Shown here piece by piece: positions 1-5,713 of a stretch of 10,475 nt of DNA. Origin of the DNA: JAZDJJ01 sp043804035 (GTDB lineage Bacteria > Bacteroidota > Bacteroidia > Palsa-948). Position numbers and translations under genes: made by a program. The stretch is from contig JAZDJJ010000004.1 in assembly GCA_043804035.1 (NCBI GenBank), positions 1-10,475 on the forward strand, written 5' to 3'. The notes under the pieces are model-generated. The model was not told the DNA's origin, did not search any database, and saw nothing but the letters and a program-made list of their open reading frames with translations. Each line of letters starts with the position of its first letter. Positions within the stretch are counted from its first letter, which is position 1.

Positions 1-1
1 C

Positions 2-214
2 CTGCATCTGGTAAAAAGCATTTACAGAGCCAATAAATCAACCAACAAAAAAGAGCATTTAGAAACATTTTTAGATAATTTTGAATTACTTAAATTAGAA
101 ATACGCCTATGCACTGATATGAAAATATTATCCATTAAAAAGCAAGCCGAGCTATCGGGTTTAATGGATAGCATAGGCAAACAAATTACCGGTTGGCGTA
201 ATGCCAATCGGTAA
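2..214 (+). CDS. Avd-like four-helix-bundle protein of a diversity-generating retroelement, 3' end only
   Basis: An open frame enters from the left edge and ends at the TAA at 212-214, leaving about 70 C-terminal residues. The visible part is helical and charged. It contains LEIRLCTDMKILSIKKQAEL followed by a leucine-rich helix and the ending IGKQITGWRNANR. The pattern L-x-x-R-L-x-x-D-x-K-x-x-S-x-K-K/Q ... IGxxxxGW is what I know from bAvd-like accessory proteins, which bind the reverse transcriptase in DGRs and are needed for mutagenic retrohoming. The related 23S rRNA intervening-sequence proteins share the fold but usually lack the GW ending. No reverse transcriptase or variable protein is visible, so these would have to lie to the left. 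A stand-alone four-helix-bundle protein is the alternative. The start codon is outside the window. Confidence 0.6.
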   Translation: MHLVKSIYRANKSTNKKEHLETFLDNFELLKLEIRLCTDMKILSIKKQAELSGLMDSIGKQITGWRNANR

Positions 215-299
215 ATGCCAGAATTGTATGTGTTAAGGCATATACAAGCGAGCAAGGTTTAGTTTAAAAGCGATAAAGGGACTGTTTGCGGTTTCAGGT

Positions 300-398
300 T
301 TAAAGTTGGAAATTGAAAATCTGAAAACATCAAACTTCAAACATCAAACAGAAATAGAAAAGATAAATCGGCTATTGAATATTGAAATTAAAAAATGA
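300..398 (+). pseudogene. Coiled-coil tail remnant of a tail-fibre-type protein (partial first copy)
   Basis: In the frame ending at the TGA at 396-398, the translation is GLKLEIENLKTSNFKHQTEI followed by EKINRLLNIEIKK. It aligns along its whole length with the coiled-coil end of the frame at 696-929 (SLKLENKKLQTTNDKLQLEI then EKINRLLNIEIKK). DNA from 351 onward is nearly identical to 882 onward. The frame stays open upstream to 237, but that part (237-299) resembles nothing in the other copies and has no ATG. It is therefore a 5'-truncated remnant, and the left breakpoint is near 297-300. Nothing recognisable fills 215-299 between it and the Avd-like gene. Confidence 0.55.
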
Positions 399-399
399 G

Positions 400-407
400 T
401 ATATTTG
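400..407 (+). promoter_or_regulatory. Candidate -7 box (TATATTTG) for the first DUF1640-like gene
   Basis: TATATTTG matches the Bacteroidota -7 consensus TAnnTTTG. It lies 34 nt upstream of the ATG at 442 and overlaps the end of the preceding tail remnant. A TTG at 375-377 could serve as the -33 element, but the 22-nt spacing is at the long end. The same box recurs at 931-938 because it is inside the duplicated unit. No ribosome binding site is evident before the ATG, only an A/T-rich leader, which is normal in this phylum. Confidence 0.4.
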
Positions 408-441
408 TTCCACATTTTTAACTACATAAAATTTTTTTATT

Positions 442-705
442 ATGGGACACGCAATAATATTTGATACATTATCTTACGCCAAAAAGTTAATAGCTGTAGG
501 AGTTCCTGCTCAACAGGCAGAAGTGCAAGCAGAGACATTCGCTGAAATTATTGAAGAACGTCTTTCAACAAAACAGGATTTGAAAGAACTGGAGTTGGCA
601 TTGAAACGGGATATGCAAGAAATTAAATCGGACATTATCAAATGGGTTGCTGCAATGTTAGTCGCGCAGGCCGCTATTGTTGCTACATTGGTTAAATTGC
701 TTTAA
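442..705 (+). CDS. DUF1640-like coiled-coil protein with C-terminal membrane anchor, copy 1
   Basis: This encodes an 87-residue protein. Residues 1-20 read MGHAIIFDTLSYAKKLIAVG, followed by VPAQQAEVQAETFAEIIEER (21-40), TKQDLKELE, a charged coiled-coil stretch to about residue 64, and a hydrophobic segment (WVAAMLVAQAAIVATLVKLL, 68-87) that should span the membrane. The order FDTL..KKL...GxxxxQAE..AE...E.L.TK.DL.ELE, then helix, then one C-terminal membrane segment, is the pattern of small bacterial DUF1640 (CCDC90-type) proteins. These have no established biochemical role in bacteria. The gene is one of two tandem copies that differ mainly in the coiled coil just before the anchor. The stop codon overlaps the start-less tail-fibre-type frame that opens at 696. 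Family assignment is from pattern memory; the coding call itself is strong because both copies remain open. Confidence 0.7.
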   Translation: MGHAIIFDTLSYAKKLIAVGVPAQQAEVQAETFAEIIEERLSTKQDLKELELALKRDMQEIKSDIIKWVAAMLVAQAAIVATLVKLL

Positions 706-929
706 CTATCGCAGTTCTTTTCAGCGAAGGATACAAGTCCACATACTCAAGCATATACGGCTTGCGCTATGCTGAATTTACTGTGCCGTTGGTAAAAGCA
801 GTGCAGGAACAACAAAAGCAAATAGAGAGTTTAAAGTTGGAGAACAAAAAATTACAAACAACAAACGACAAACTGCAATTGGAAATAGAAAAGATAAATC
901 GGCTATTGAATATTGAAATTAAAAAATGA
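696..929 (+). pseudogene. C-terminal tail of a tail-fibre/S74-type protein, orphan fragment (copy 1)
   Basis: The frame is open from 696 to the TGA at 927-929 but has no ATG near its beginning. It reads LFSEGYKSTYSSIYGLRYAE, then FTVPLVKAVQEQQKQIESLK, then a lysine- and glutamate-rich coiled coil ending INRLLNIEIKK. The motif YG.RYAEFTVPLVKAVQEQQ plus coiled coil is typical of the C-terminal end of Bacteroidota proteins annotated as tail fibre domain-containing, related to the S74 intramolecular chaperone and otherwise long secreted adhesin- or fibre-like proteins. Here the large N-terminal body is absent and the preceding DNA is the DUF1640-like gene in a different frame. I read it as a fragment left by recombination. 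An internal GTG could in principle start a short coiled-coil peptide, which I cannot exclude. Confidence 0.6.
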
Positions 930-930
930 G

Positions 931-938
931 TATATTTG
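931..938 (+). promoter_or_regulatory. Candidate -7 box (TATATTTG) for the second DUF1640-like gene
   Basis: This is the exact counterpart of the box at 400-407, 34 nt upstream of the ATG at 973. The possible -33 TTG is at 906-908. Because the element is duplicated along with the gene, each copy could be transcribed on its own. Its retention in both units proves little by itself, as the duplication looks recent. Confidence 0.4.
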
Positions 939-972
939 TTCCACATTTTTAACTACATAAAATCTTTTTATT

Positions 973-1248
973 ATGGGACACGCAATAACATTTGATACAT
1001 TGGCTTACGCCAAAAAGTTAATAGCTGTAGGAGTTCCTGCTCAACAGGCAGAAGCGCAAGCAGAGACATTCGCTGAAATTATTGAAGAACGTCTTTCAAC
1101 AAAACAGGATTTGAAAGAACTGGAAATTACATTAAAGCAATATCTTGATATTCGCATTAACGAAACAAAAGCAGACATTATCAAATGGGTTGCTGCAATG
1201 TTAGTCGCGCAGGCCGCTATTGTTGCTACATTGGTTAAATTGCTTTAA
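973..1248 (+). CDS. DUF1640-like coiled-coil protein with C-terminal membrane anchor, copy 2
   Basis: This 91-residue paralogue of the gene at 442-705 has nearly the same N-terminal half (MGHAITFDTLAYAKKLIAVG, then VPAQQAEAQAETFAEIIEER) and an identical C-terminal membrane segment (WVAAMLVAQAAIVATLVKLL). Between them, copy 1 has LELALKRDMQEIKSDIIK, while copy 2 has LEITLKQYLDIRINETKADI followed by IK, four residues longer. The change keeps the frame and stays helical, so the coiled coil was exchanged or rebuilt while the flanks stayed almost fixed. The predicted topology is a cytoplasmic or periplasmic coiled coil tethered by one C-terminal helix. Function is unknown. The stop overlaps the next tail-fibre-type frame exactly as in copy 1. 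Confidence 0.7.
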   Translation: MGHAITFDTLAYAKKLIAVGVPAQQAEAQAETFAEIIEERLSTKQDLKELEITLKQYLDIRINETKADIIKWVAAMLVAQAAIVATLVKLL

Positions 1249-1469
1249 CTATCGCAGTTCTTTTCAGCGAAGGATACAAGTCCACATACTCAAGCACATT
1301 ATACGGCTTGCGCTATGCTGAATTCACTGTTCCGTTAGTAAAAGCAGTGCAGGAACTTAATCAAGAAAATACAAATCTAAAAAACGAGGTGAAGAATCTA
1401 CAAACGGAGATTGAGAAAATAAAAAAACAGATAGAATTGTCCGCCAATCCCATTCAAAATAAAGTCTAA
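1239..1469 (+). pseudogene. C-terminal tail of a tail-fibre/S74-type protein, orphan fragment (copy 2)
   Basis: The frame is open from 1239 to the TAA at 1467-1469 without a credible start. It begins like copy 1 (LFSEGYKSTYSSTLYGLRYA, EFTVPLVKAVQE). After VQE it switches to an unrelated coiled coil, LNQENTNLKNEVKNLQTEIE, and ends KIKKQIELSANPIQNKV. The NPIQNKV ending looks like a natural C-terminus of a separate tail-fibre-type paralogue. So the second unit probably recombined with a different family member at the conserved VPLVKAVQE stretch. The stop abuts the truncated transposase, whose readable codons start at 1471. Confidence 0.6.
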
Positions 1470-2335
1470 AATATTTCTTTTAGATTCAACCATCATTAGT
1501 TTGTGCCTTTCACTTTTTGATTGGGCAAAATAAAACTGCCAAAGGAGCAGTAAAGATGCACACCTTACTTGATTATGATGGCAATTTGCCCGTTTATATG
1601 AACGTCACAGATGGAAAAACAGCTGACAATAAAGGAGCGTATGACATTCTATTAGTACAAGGAAGCGTTATTGTAGCTGACCGCTTTTACAATGATTTTT
1701 CACTTTTGAACATTTGGGACAGCAAGAGAGTTTATTTTGTAATCAGACACAAAGAAAACATTCAATACACCGTGATTAAAAGAAACAAATTGCCTGACAA
1801 ACATCAACACATTCTTAAAGATGAAATCATTGAATTGAAAAATGTTTTATCTAAAAAAAGTATCCTAAACAACTACGAAGAGTAGAGATTTGGGATGATA
1901 TAAACAAACAAGTAATTGAACTTATTACTAATCAAATTAGATGGACGGCAAATACCATAGGAGAACTTTACAAAAGTCGGTGGCAGATTGAAATATTTTT
2001 CAGAGAAATAAAACAACTGCTTCACATTAAATCGTTTATCGGTACAACAGAAAATGCAGTGATGATACAAATTTGGACCGCTCTGATAACAATACTCATC
2101 CTGAAAGCACTAAAAGCAATGGCAACATTCAATTGGCATCTTTCAAATCTTGTAGCTTTTATCCGTCTTAATCTTTTTGTGAAAATAGACTTGCAGCAAT
2201 GGATAGATAGCCCATTTAAAGAAGCAACTGAATCTCCTCCTCAAAATATTCGGCAGGGGATTCTATTTTAAAAAAATAAAAAAACATTCTTTATTGAAAA
2301 AAATTGCATGATAATAAAACGTTTAGGACACCATT
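1470..2335 (+). mobile_element. Remnant of an IS4-family insertion sequence, left end lost
   Basis: The element consists of the truncated transposase and a short A/T-rich 3' flank. The left end is missing: transposase codons begin directly after the tail-fibre fragment's stop at 1469, with no terminal repeat before them. The right end probably lies near AAACGTTTAGGACACCATTG (2317-2336), which looks like an insertion-sequence tip. No matching left inverted repeat exists in the window to confirm it. The element is immobile. Confidence 0.5.
1471..2271 (+). pseudogene. IS4-family transposase, 5'-truncated and twice frameshifted
   Basis: Three frames together encode about 265 residues of a DDE transposase. 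First, 1471-1530 gives IFLLDSTIISLCLSLFDWAK, which includes the first catalytic aspartate in LDST, and ends at a TAA at 1531. Second, 1532-1858 gives TAKGAVKMHTLLDYDGNLPV and continues to the second aspartate region, IVADRFYND. Third, from about 1858 in frame 1, KYPKQLRRVEIWDD leads to YKSRWQIEIFFREIK (1969-2013), a perfect Y-x2-R-x3-E-x6-K signature of IS4 enzymes. It ends naturally at IRQGILF. The first break lacks two bases where the family normally has FR. The second is a one-base loss at the A-run 1853-1859. About 120 N-terminal residues are missing, so the gene cannot be functional. Confidence 0.85.
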
Positions 2336-2435
2336 GAGGGATTTTATAAAAGAAAATTGTTACATCTTTTGTGAATATTATTATTTTCATTTCACGGATT
2401 AAGGTATTATTTTATCAGCAGTTATAGGACTGCAA

Positions 2436-2945
2436 ATGAGCGCAAAAGCTCAATGGACAGAACAAACAAGCGGAACAACGGATGATTTATATTCAGTTTA
2501 TTTTACCGATGACGATACTGGTTATGCTGTAGGCGAGAATGGAACCATTCTGGAAACAAGTGATGGTGGGAGCAATTGGGAAGAACAAGAAAGCGGAACA
2601 ACGGATGATTTACATTCAGTTTATTTTATCGATGACGATATGGGTTATGCTGTAGGATCTGATGGAACTATTCTGGAAACCACAAGCGGTATAGGCATTT
2701 CAGAATTTAATAAAGAAAAAAACAATTTTATCATTTATCCCAATCCCGCAACCGATAACCTCACTATAGAAAGCCCGCAACAAGCAGTAATGGAAATTTC
2801 AAGCATACAAGGGCAGTTAATAAAAACTCTTGCAACAAACGGCAATAAAACAAGCATTGATATTTCAGCATTACCAAACGGGATGTATTTCATAAAAATG
2901 AAAACAGAAAAAGGAATTGCGGTGAAGAAGTTTGTGAAAGAATAA
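2436..2945 (+). CDS. Short T9SS-exported protein with two YCF48/BNR-like repeats, 5' end damaged
   Basis: From the ATG at 2436 the protein has 169 residues. It contains two copies of a repeat around SGTTDD.YSVYF.DDD.GYAVG..GTILET, resembling YCF48/Hcf136-type (BNR-like) propeller blades. A T9SS type A sorting domain follows, from NFIIYPNPATDNLTIESPQQ to GMYFIKMKTEKGIAVKKFVK-E. The frame extends upstream and reads GIILSAVIGLQMSAKAQ, a signal-peptide core with an A-x-A cleavage site, but it stops at TAA 2400-2402 without an initiator. The native start is therefore lost or lies beyond a frameshift, and the ATG at 2436 falls inside the signal peptide. Two blades are far too few for a propeller. 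I read it as an internally deleted relative of a longer surface protein, possibly a pseudogene. Confidence 0.65.
   Translation: MSAKAQWTEQTSGTTDDLYSVYFTDDDTGYAVGENGTILETSDGGSNWEEQESGTTDDLHSVYFIDDDMGYAVGSDGTILETTSGIGISEFNKEKNNFIIYPNPATDNLTIESPQQAVMEISSIQGQLIKTLATNGNKTSIDISALPNGMYFIKMKTEKGIAVKKFVKE
2469..2692 (+). repeat. Two direct repeats of 41 codons inside the BNR-like protein
   Basis: AGCGGAACAACGGATGATTT begins at 2469 and again at 2592, a 123-nt period. Similarity continues through TTATGCTGTAGG to the codons for GTILET. The nucleotide match is high and frame is kept, so the repeats arose by recent duplication or survive from a longer array that shrank by recombination. Confidence 0.85.
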
Positions 2946-2957
2946 TTTCTTGAGTGG

Positions 2958-2976
2958 TGCTGAAATAAATTCAGCA
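2958..2976. repeat. Short palindromic repeat (TGCTGAA / TTCAGCA hairpin)
   Basis: A perfect 7-bp inverted repeat, TGCTGAA and TTCAGCA, is separated by ATAAA and followed by TGAC. It lies 12 nt after the stop of the BNR-like gene. The sequence TGCTGAAxxAAxTTCAGCATGAC has the look of a dispersed REP-type palindrome. There is no T-run behind it, so it is not the terminator. Confidence 0.5.
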
Positions 2977-3007
2977 TGACAATAACTCATCAATAATTTT
3001 CAAAGGA

Positions 3008-3037
3008 AAAAGGGCGAATAGTTTCGCCCTTTTTTTA
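3008..3037 (+). terminator. Intrinsic terminator after the BNR-like gene
   Basis: AAAAGGGCGAA (3008-3018) pairs with TTCGCCCTTTT (3023-3033) around a 4-nt loop, and the arm runs on into uninterrupted T residues to 3036. It is an 11-bp stem with a GC core, about 60 nt past the stop at 2945. The A-tract on the left means it may also act on transcripts arriving on the - strand. Confidence 0.85.
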
Positions 3038-3066
3038 TTTTGTAGTGAAAAAATTGCATTGTACTC

Positions 3067-3221
3067 AATTGCCGTTACCTTCAGGCAACGGACGAAAGAA
3101 TATTATCAACAGAAAGGGCTTTCCAAAATGGTTAGTCAAAGTTTGCAAGTACTATTTCGGGTTAAAGCCCGATAATTATTTTTGTAATTTGTTTTCCGTC
3201 AGCTAAAGCAGAGGGGCAATT
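3067..3221. repeat. MITE-like element with imperfect terminal inverted repeats
   Basis: The left end AATTGCC(GTTAC)CTTCAGGCAACGGA (3067-3092) and the reverse complement of the right end, AATTGCC(CCTCTG)CTTTAGCTGACGGA (3195-3221), share AATTGCC, CTTYAG and ACGGA at matching positions. That makes about 26-nt imperfect inverted termini around roughly 100 bp. Inside are a TCGGG/CCCGA hairpin (3157-3172) and a GGGCTTT/AAAGCCC pair (3116-3122 with 3164-3170). No coding frame is present. This occupies most of the otherwise empty stretch between the terminator and the end of the ligase gene. A chain of independent palindromic repeats is the alternative. Confidence 0.45.
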
Positions 3222-3297
3222 AAAAAACAAGACAATTCATCACTGCCAATTATGGAGTGAGGGATAAGGATTTTTTTATGTACATATTAGCCAAATA

Positions 3298-4614
3298 TTA
3301 TTCGTAGCACCTCAAATTAAGATTTAACCGACATCTGCGTTTTAAAGTATGAAAAGCAAAAAGAGAGTTTAAAAAAGCATAAAACACCACTCCCCATTGT
3401 CGGCAAAATATGGATTCGGTGAAACAAAAAAGAGATATTACTAAAATAAAAATCATGTAATAATAATTTTTTGTTTTCCATGAAATGTACAAAGGAATAA
3501 ACAGATTCAGCAGTAAAATCAATAATCCAACAACACCAAGTCCAAGCCATGTTTGAAAAAACTGACTATGAGAATTGAATTTAGGTACATAGCCCTCCAT
3601 AAAATTATTTTTTTGATATGTGCTCATCAGTACATCTTCATCGTCTCCTGTTCCTGTGCCAAATAACCATGTGTTTTTACCTGCCTGAATCGTAAAATAC
3701 CAATTTGCCATACGCATTTCAACAGCATCCATTTTGCCGGAGAGATTGATATTTGTTTCGGGATTGTTTTTAAAAACATAAGATGAAGTATAGAGTTCCG
3801 AAATCCGCTCACGAACATAAGGAATGAAAATCACACTGCTAATCAAGACCAATGCTACAAGCATACTTATTGATATGCCGAGCCATTTTTTTTTCTGTTT
3901 GAAAAATAGATATAGTATATATGATAATATCAATGCAAAGAAAGTAATTATCATAATTCTGGAAGACAGCAATAATAAAAATGTAATTAAGTAGCAAAGT
4001 AAAATACTTTTAAAAACATTTCTTGTTGCCGGATTCTGCATCCAATTAGCAATAATGTTTTTCAAAACAATAAAAAACGAAAAAACTATATATGCCGAAA
4101 AATATACCGGATGGATAAATACATCAGATAAGCCATCGTAAAAAAAATAATAGGTAGTATATTGCGTCTGTGAGTTGAAGGAATAAAAACTGCCGGAAGA
4201 AATGGTACGGTAACCAGCATATAAAAGACAAAAAACAGAAACAATAATACAGGATGCGACAAAATAATACAATATCTTTTGCACATCTTCATATTTTATT
4301 TTGGCGGTTGTACCTAAAATCAGAGGGAAAATGAGTAACGATAATTTTTTTTCTAATTCAAAAAATCCTTGTTGAATGTTGAATGTATAAAACATTCCTA
4401 TCAAATGAACAATGTATAAACTGATGAAAAGAATAAACAGAGGATTACGGATATAACTAATCTTTTCTTTCATGCTGTCTTTCAAAAGCCAACATATCAC
4501 TAATAAAATAATGAAGATGCTATTTGCACGTATTGAAAATGGAAGTGTAACAATGCTTGCAGTAAGGCATACCAAAAAAATAGTGTTTTTATATTGACGG
4601 AATGTATTTATCAT
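3298..4614 (-). CDS. O-antigen ligase/polymerase family membrane protein (Wzy/WaaL-like)
   Basis: This 438-residue protein has many hydrophobic segments (about 12, for example around 12-42, 57-76, 93-103, 113-134, 168-187, 202-238, 246-265, 355-376, 385-398 and 408-421). A long hydrophilic loop lies at about 266-350. The loop carries WLFGTGTGDD (316-325) and NSHSQFFQTWLGLGVVGLL (347-365), corresponding to the G.G.G and HN.yLq.w...G..G landmarks of the Wzy_C family. SSR at 217-219 and FTESIFCRQWGVVFYAF (398-414) match further conserved parts of the Bacteroidota branch. Such proteins act at the periplasmic face of the inner membrane, either polymerising lipid-linked oligosaccharide or ligating it to lipid A core. 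The sequence alone does not say which. It is the last gene of the cluster and starts 1 nt after the stop of the preceding transferase, implying coupled translation. Confidence 0.8.
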   Translation of the reverse strand: MINTFRQYKNTIFLVCLTASIVTLPFSIRANSIFIILLVICWLLKDSMKEKISYIRNPLFILFISLYIVHLIGMFYTFNIQQGFFELEKKLSLLIFPLILGTTAKIKYEDVQKILYYFVASCIIVSVFCLLYAGYRTISSGSFYSFNSQTQYTTYYFFYDGLSDVFIHPVYFSAYIVFSFFIVLKNIIANWMQNPATRNVFKSILLCYLITFLLLLSSRIMIITFFALILSYILYLFFKQKKKWLGISISMLVALVLISSVIFIPYVRERISELYTSSYVFKNNPETNINLSGKMDAVEMRMANWYFTIQAGKNTWLFGTGTGDDEDVLMSTYQKNNFMEGYVPKFNSHSQFFQTWLGLGVVGLLILLLNLFIPLYISWKTKNYYYMIFILVISLFCFTESIFCRQWGVVFYAFLNSLFAFHTLKRRCRLNLNLRCYE

Positions 4615-4615
4615 T

Positions 4616-5713
4616 TCATCGTGGAGTTAATAATTTTTCATGAATATTATGTATCCTCTCAACGATTTGCGGCCATTGATGTGCAGACAAGGAAGATGTA
4701 TAATTAGGATTTTCTGCAAATGATAATTTTTGAATCATCTTTTGTTTTAGTTCTTCTATATCATTCGGAAAAAAATAAGAATCGTTATCAAACCTAAATT
4801 CAAGATGTGCAGGAATTCTGCTGGCAAGAATCGGACAATTGAAACTCATCGCTTCTAATAATACATTAGGCGTGCCTTCCGTAAATGATGGTATTACAAA
4901 CAAACCACAGTTGGCATAGAAAGAATTTAGATTTTCTCGTTCCACTTTCCCGATAAACAGAATTCTTTCGTCAGAATATTTTCTTTTCAGCAAAGAGAAA
5001 TAATTATCGTTGTGAGCAGCATCTCCGGCAATAACGAGTTTTAGTTTTTTATCTTCAATTTGCAAAAATGCTTCTATGAGAGATGCAATATTTTTTTCCG
5101 GAGTTATTCTACCGACATATAAAATATATTTTTTTCTTTCCAATCCATTTGAGATAGTGCTATTAAAGTTCTGAATATATTTTTCTTTATCAAAAATCTC
5201 CACTCCGTTGGGGATATAGGAAAGATTATTTTTTCTTCCTTTTTCTTTAAAGTGAAATAAAAAACTTTTATTGTTGGTGATAATGTAGTCCGCTAAAAAA
5301 AACTGCCGTTCTGAATTTTTCAAAATCGCTTTGCCGATAAAATTCCATTTGTTATGTAAGTAATCCATAGAATTATATCTTGCCACAATTTTCAGACGAA
5401 ACAACTTTAGTAAAAAAATAAACATACCCGATGCTACACTATGTACATGGACAATATCTGGTCTTTTGGCAATACAATATAAAGTTGCAAAGAAATTGTA
5501 AAGTGGTTTTTCGAAAAATTTTGAACCAATAGAAGGCACACGAATAAACTTTACACCCATCCATTCTTTACGAAACGAATATTTTGATAATACAAAACAA
5601 ACAACCACGTATCCTTTTTTTACGAGCAGAGGATAAAATCCTTCAGAAAACCGTTCAATACCGCCTTGCACATTGGGAAACCCTCGTGGTCCAATTACAA
5701 ATACAGTTATCAT
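4616..5713 (-). CDS. GT4-type glycosyltransferase with DUF1972-type N-terminus
   Basis: I take the start as ATG at 5713-5711, giving 365 residues. It overlaps the TGA of the upstream gene as ATGA, and the protein then begins directly with MITVFVIGPRGFPNVQGGIE. A start 27 nt further upstream (5740) is possible but adds a non-conserved MESKDSKNQ. Residues 6-20 (IGPRGFPNVQGGIER) are the hallmark of DUF1972-type N-domains of rhamnosyl- and related transferases, with the glycine-rich acceptor-side loop. The C-terminal Rossmann domain has ILYVGRITPEKN (about 197-208) and the E-x7-E nucleotide-sugar motif EGTPNVLLE (279-287). GT4 enzymes are retaining and use NDP-sugars in the cytoplasm. The specific sugar cannot be told. 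By position it should extend the repeat unit or core oligosaccharide handled by the ligase/polymerase encoded next. Confidence 0.85.
   Translation of the reverse strand: MITVFVIGPRGFPNVQGGIERFSEGFYPLLVKKGYVVVCFVLSKYSFRKEWMGVKFIRVPSIGSKFFEKPLYNFFATLYCIAKRPDIVHVHSVASGMFIFLLKLFRLKIVARYNSMDYLHNKWNFIGKAILKNSERQFFLADYIITNNKSFLFHFKEKGRKNNLSYIPNGVEIFDKEKYIQNFNSTISNGLERKKYILYVGRITPEKNIASLIEAFLQIEDKKLKLVIAGDAAHNDNYFSLLKRKYSDERILFIGKVERENLNSFYANCGLFVIPSFTEGTPNVLLEAMSFNCPILASRIPAHLEFRFDNDSYFFPNDIEELKQKMIQKLSFAENPNYTSSLSAHQWPQIVERIHNIHEKLLTPR

Larger units (their letters stand above)
351..1356 (+). repeat. Tandem duplication, 531-nt period
   Basis: The stretch 351-810 is repeated at 882-1356. Each unit contains the end of a tail-fibre-type coiled coil, a short spacer with the TATATTTG box, a DUF1640-like gene, and the beginning of the next tail fragment. 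Most of the unit is almost identical between copies. Exceptions are a divergent block inside the small gene (about 592-630 versus 1123-1173, 12 nt longer in the second copy) and a 3-nt in-frame insertion in the tail (AGCATATAC versus AGCACATTATAC). Similarity stops abruptly after GTGCAGGAAC in both units, where the two tails continue with different coiled coils. The 71 bases between the units (811-881) are the coiled coil of the first tail. Confidence 0.9.

Noticed and set aside
22..255. Minus-strand open frame at the left edge
   Set aside because: It is antisense to the Avd-like frame, which has family-like residues; the minus-strand product has none.
691..711. Programmed frameshift joining the DUF1640-like gene to the following tail frame
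   Set aside because: A -1 shift near GTTAAATTGCTTTAAC would fuse them, but there is no slippery heptamer or evident downstream structure. Conservation between copies only reflects the recent duplication.
1853..1861. A-run at the second transposase frameshift as a programmed -1 site
   Set aside because: Codon phasing (TCT AAA AAA AGT) does not give an X-XXY-YYZ slip heptamer. The upstream two-base loss and missing N-terminus already inactivate the gene, so a one-base deletion or sequencing error is simpler.
1873..2070. Minus-strand open frame over the transposase
   Set aside because: It lies antisense to the well-supported IS4 YREK region and its translation has no recognisable features.
2735..2977. 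Minus-strand open frame over the T9SS domain
   Set aside because: It is a shadow of the sorting-domain coding sequence and runs into the palindromic repeat.
3240..3260. Hairpin TCACT...AGTGA as terminator of the - strand cluster
   Set aside because: The stem is short with a bulge, and on the - strand the T-run comes only about 9-10 nt later. It could weakly terminate but is not convincing.
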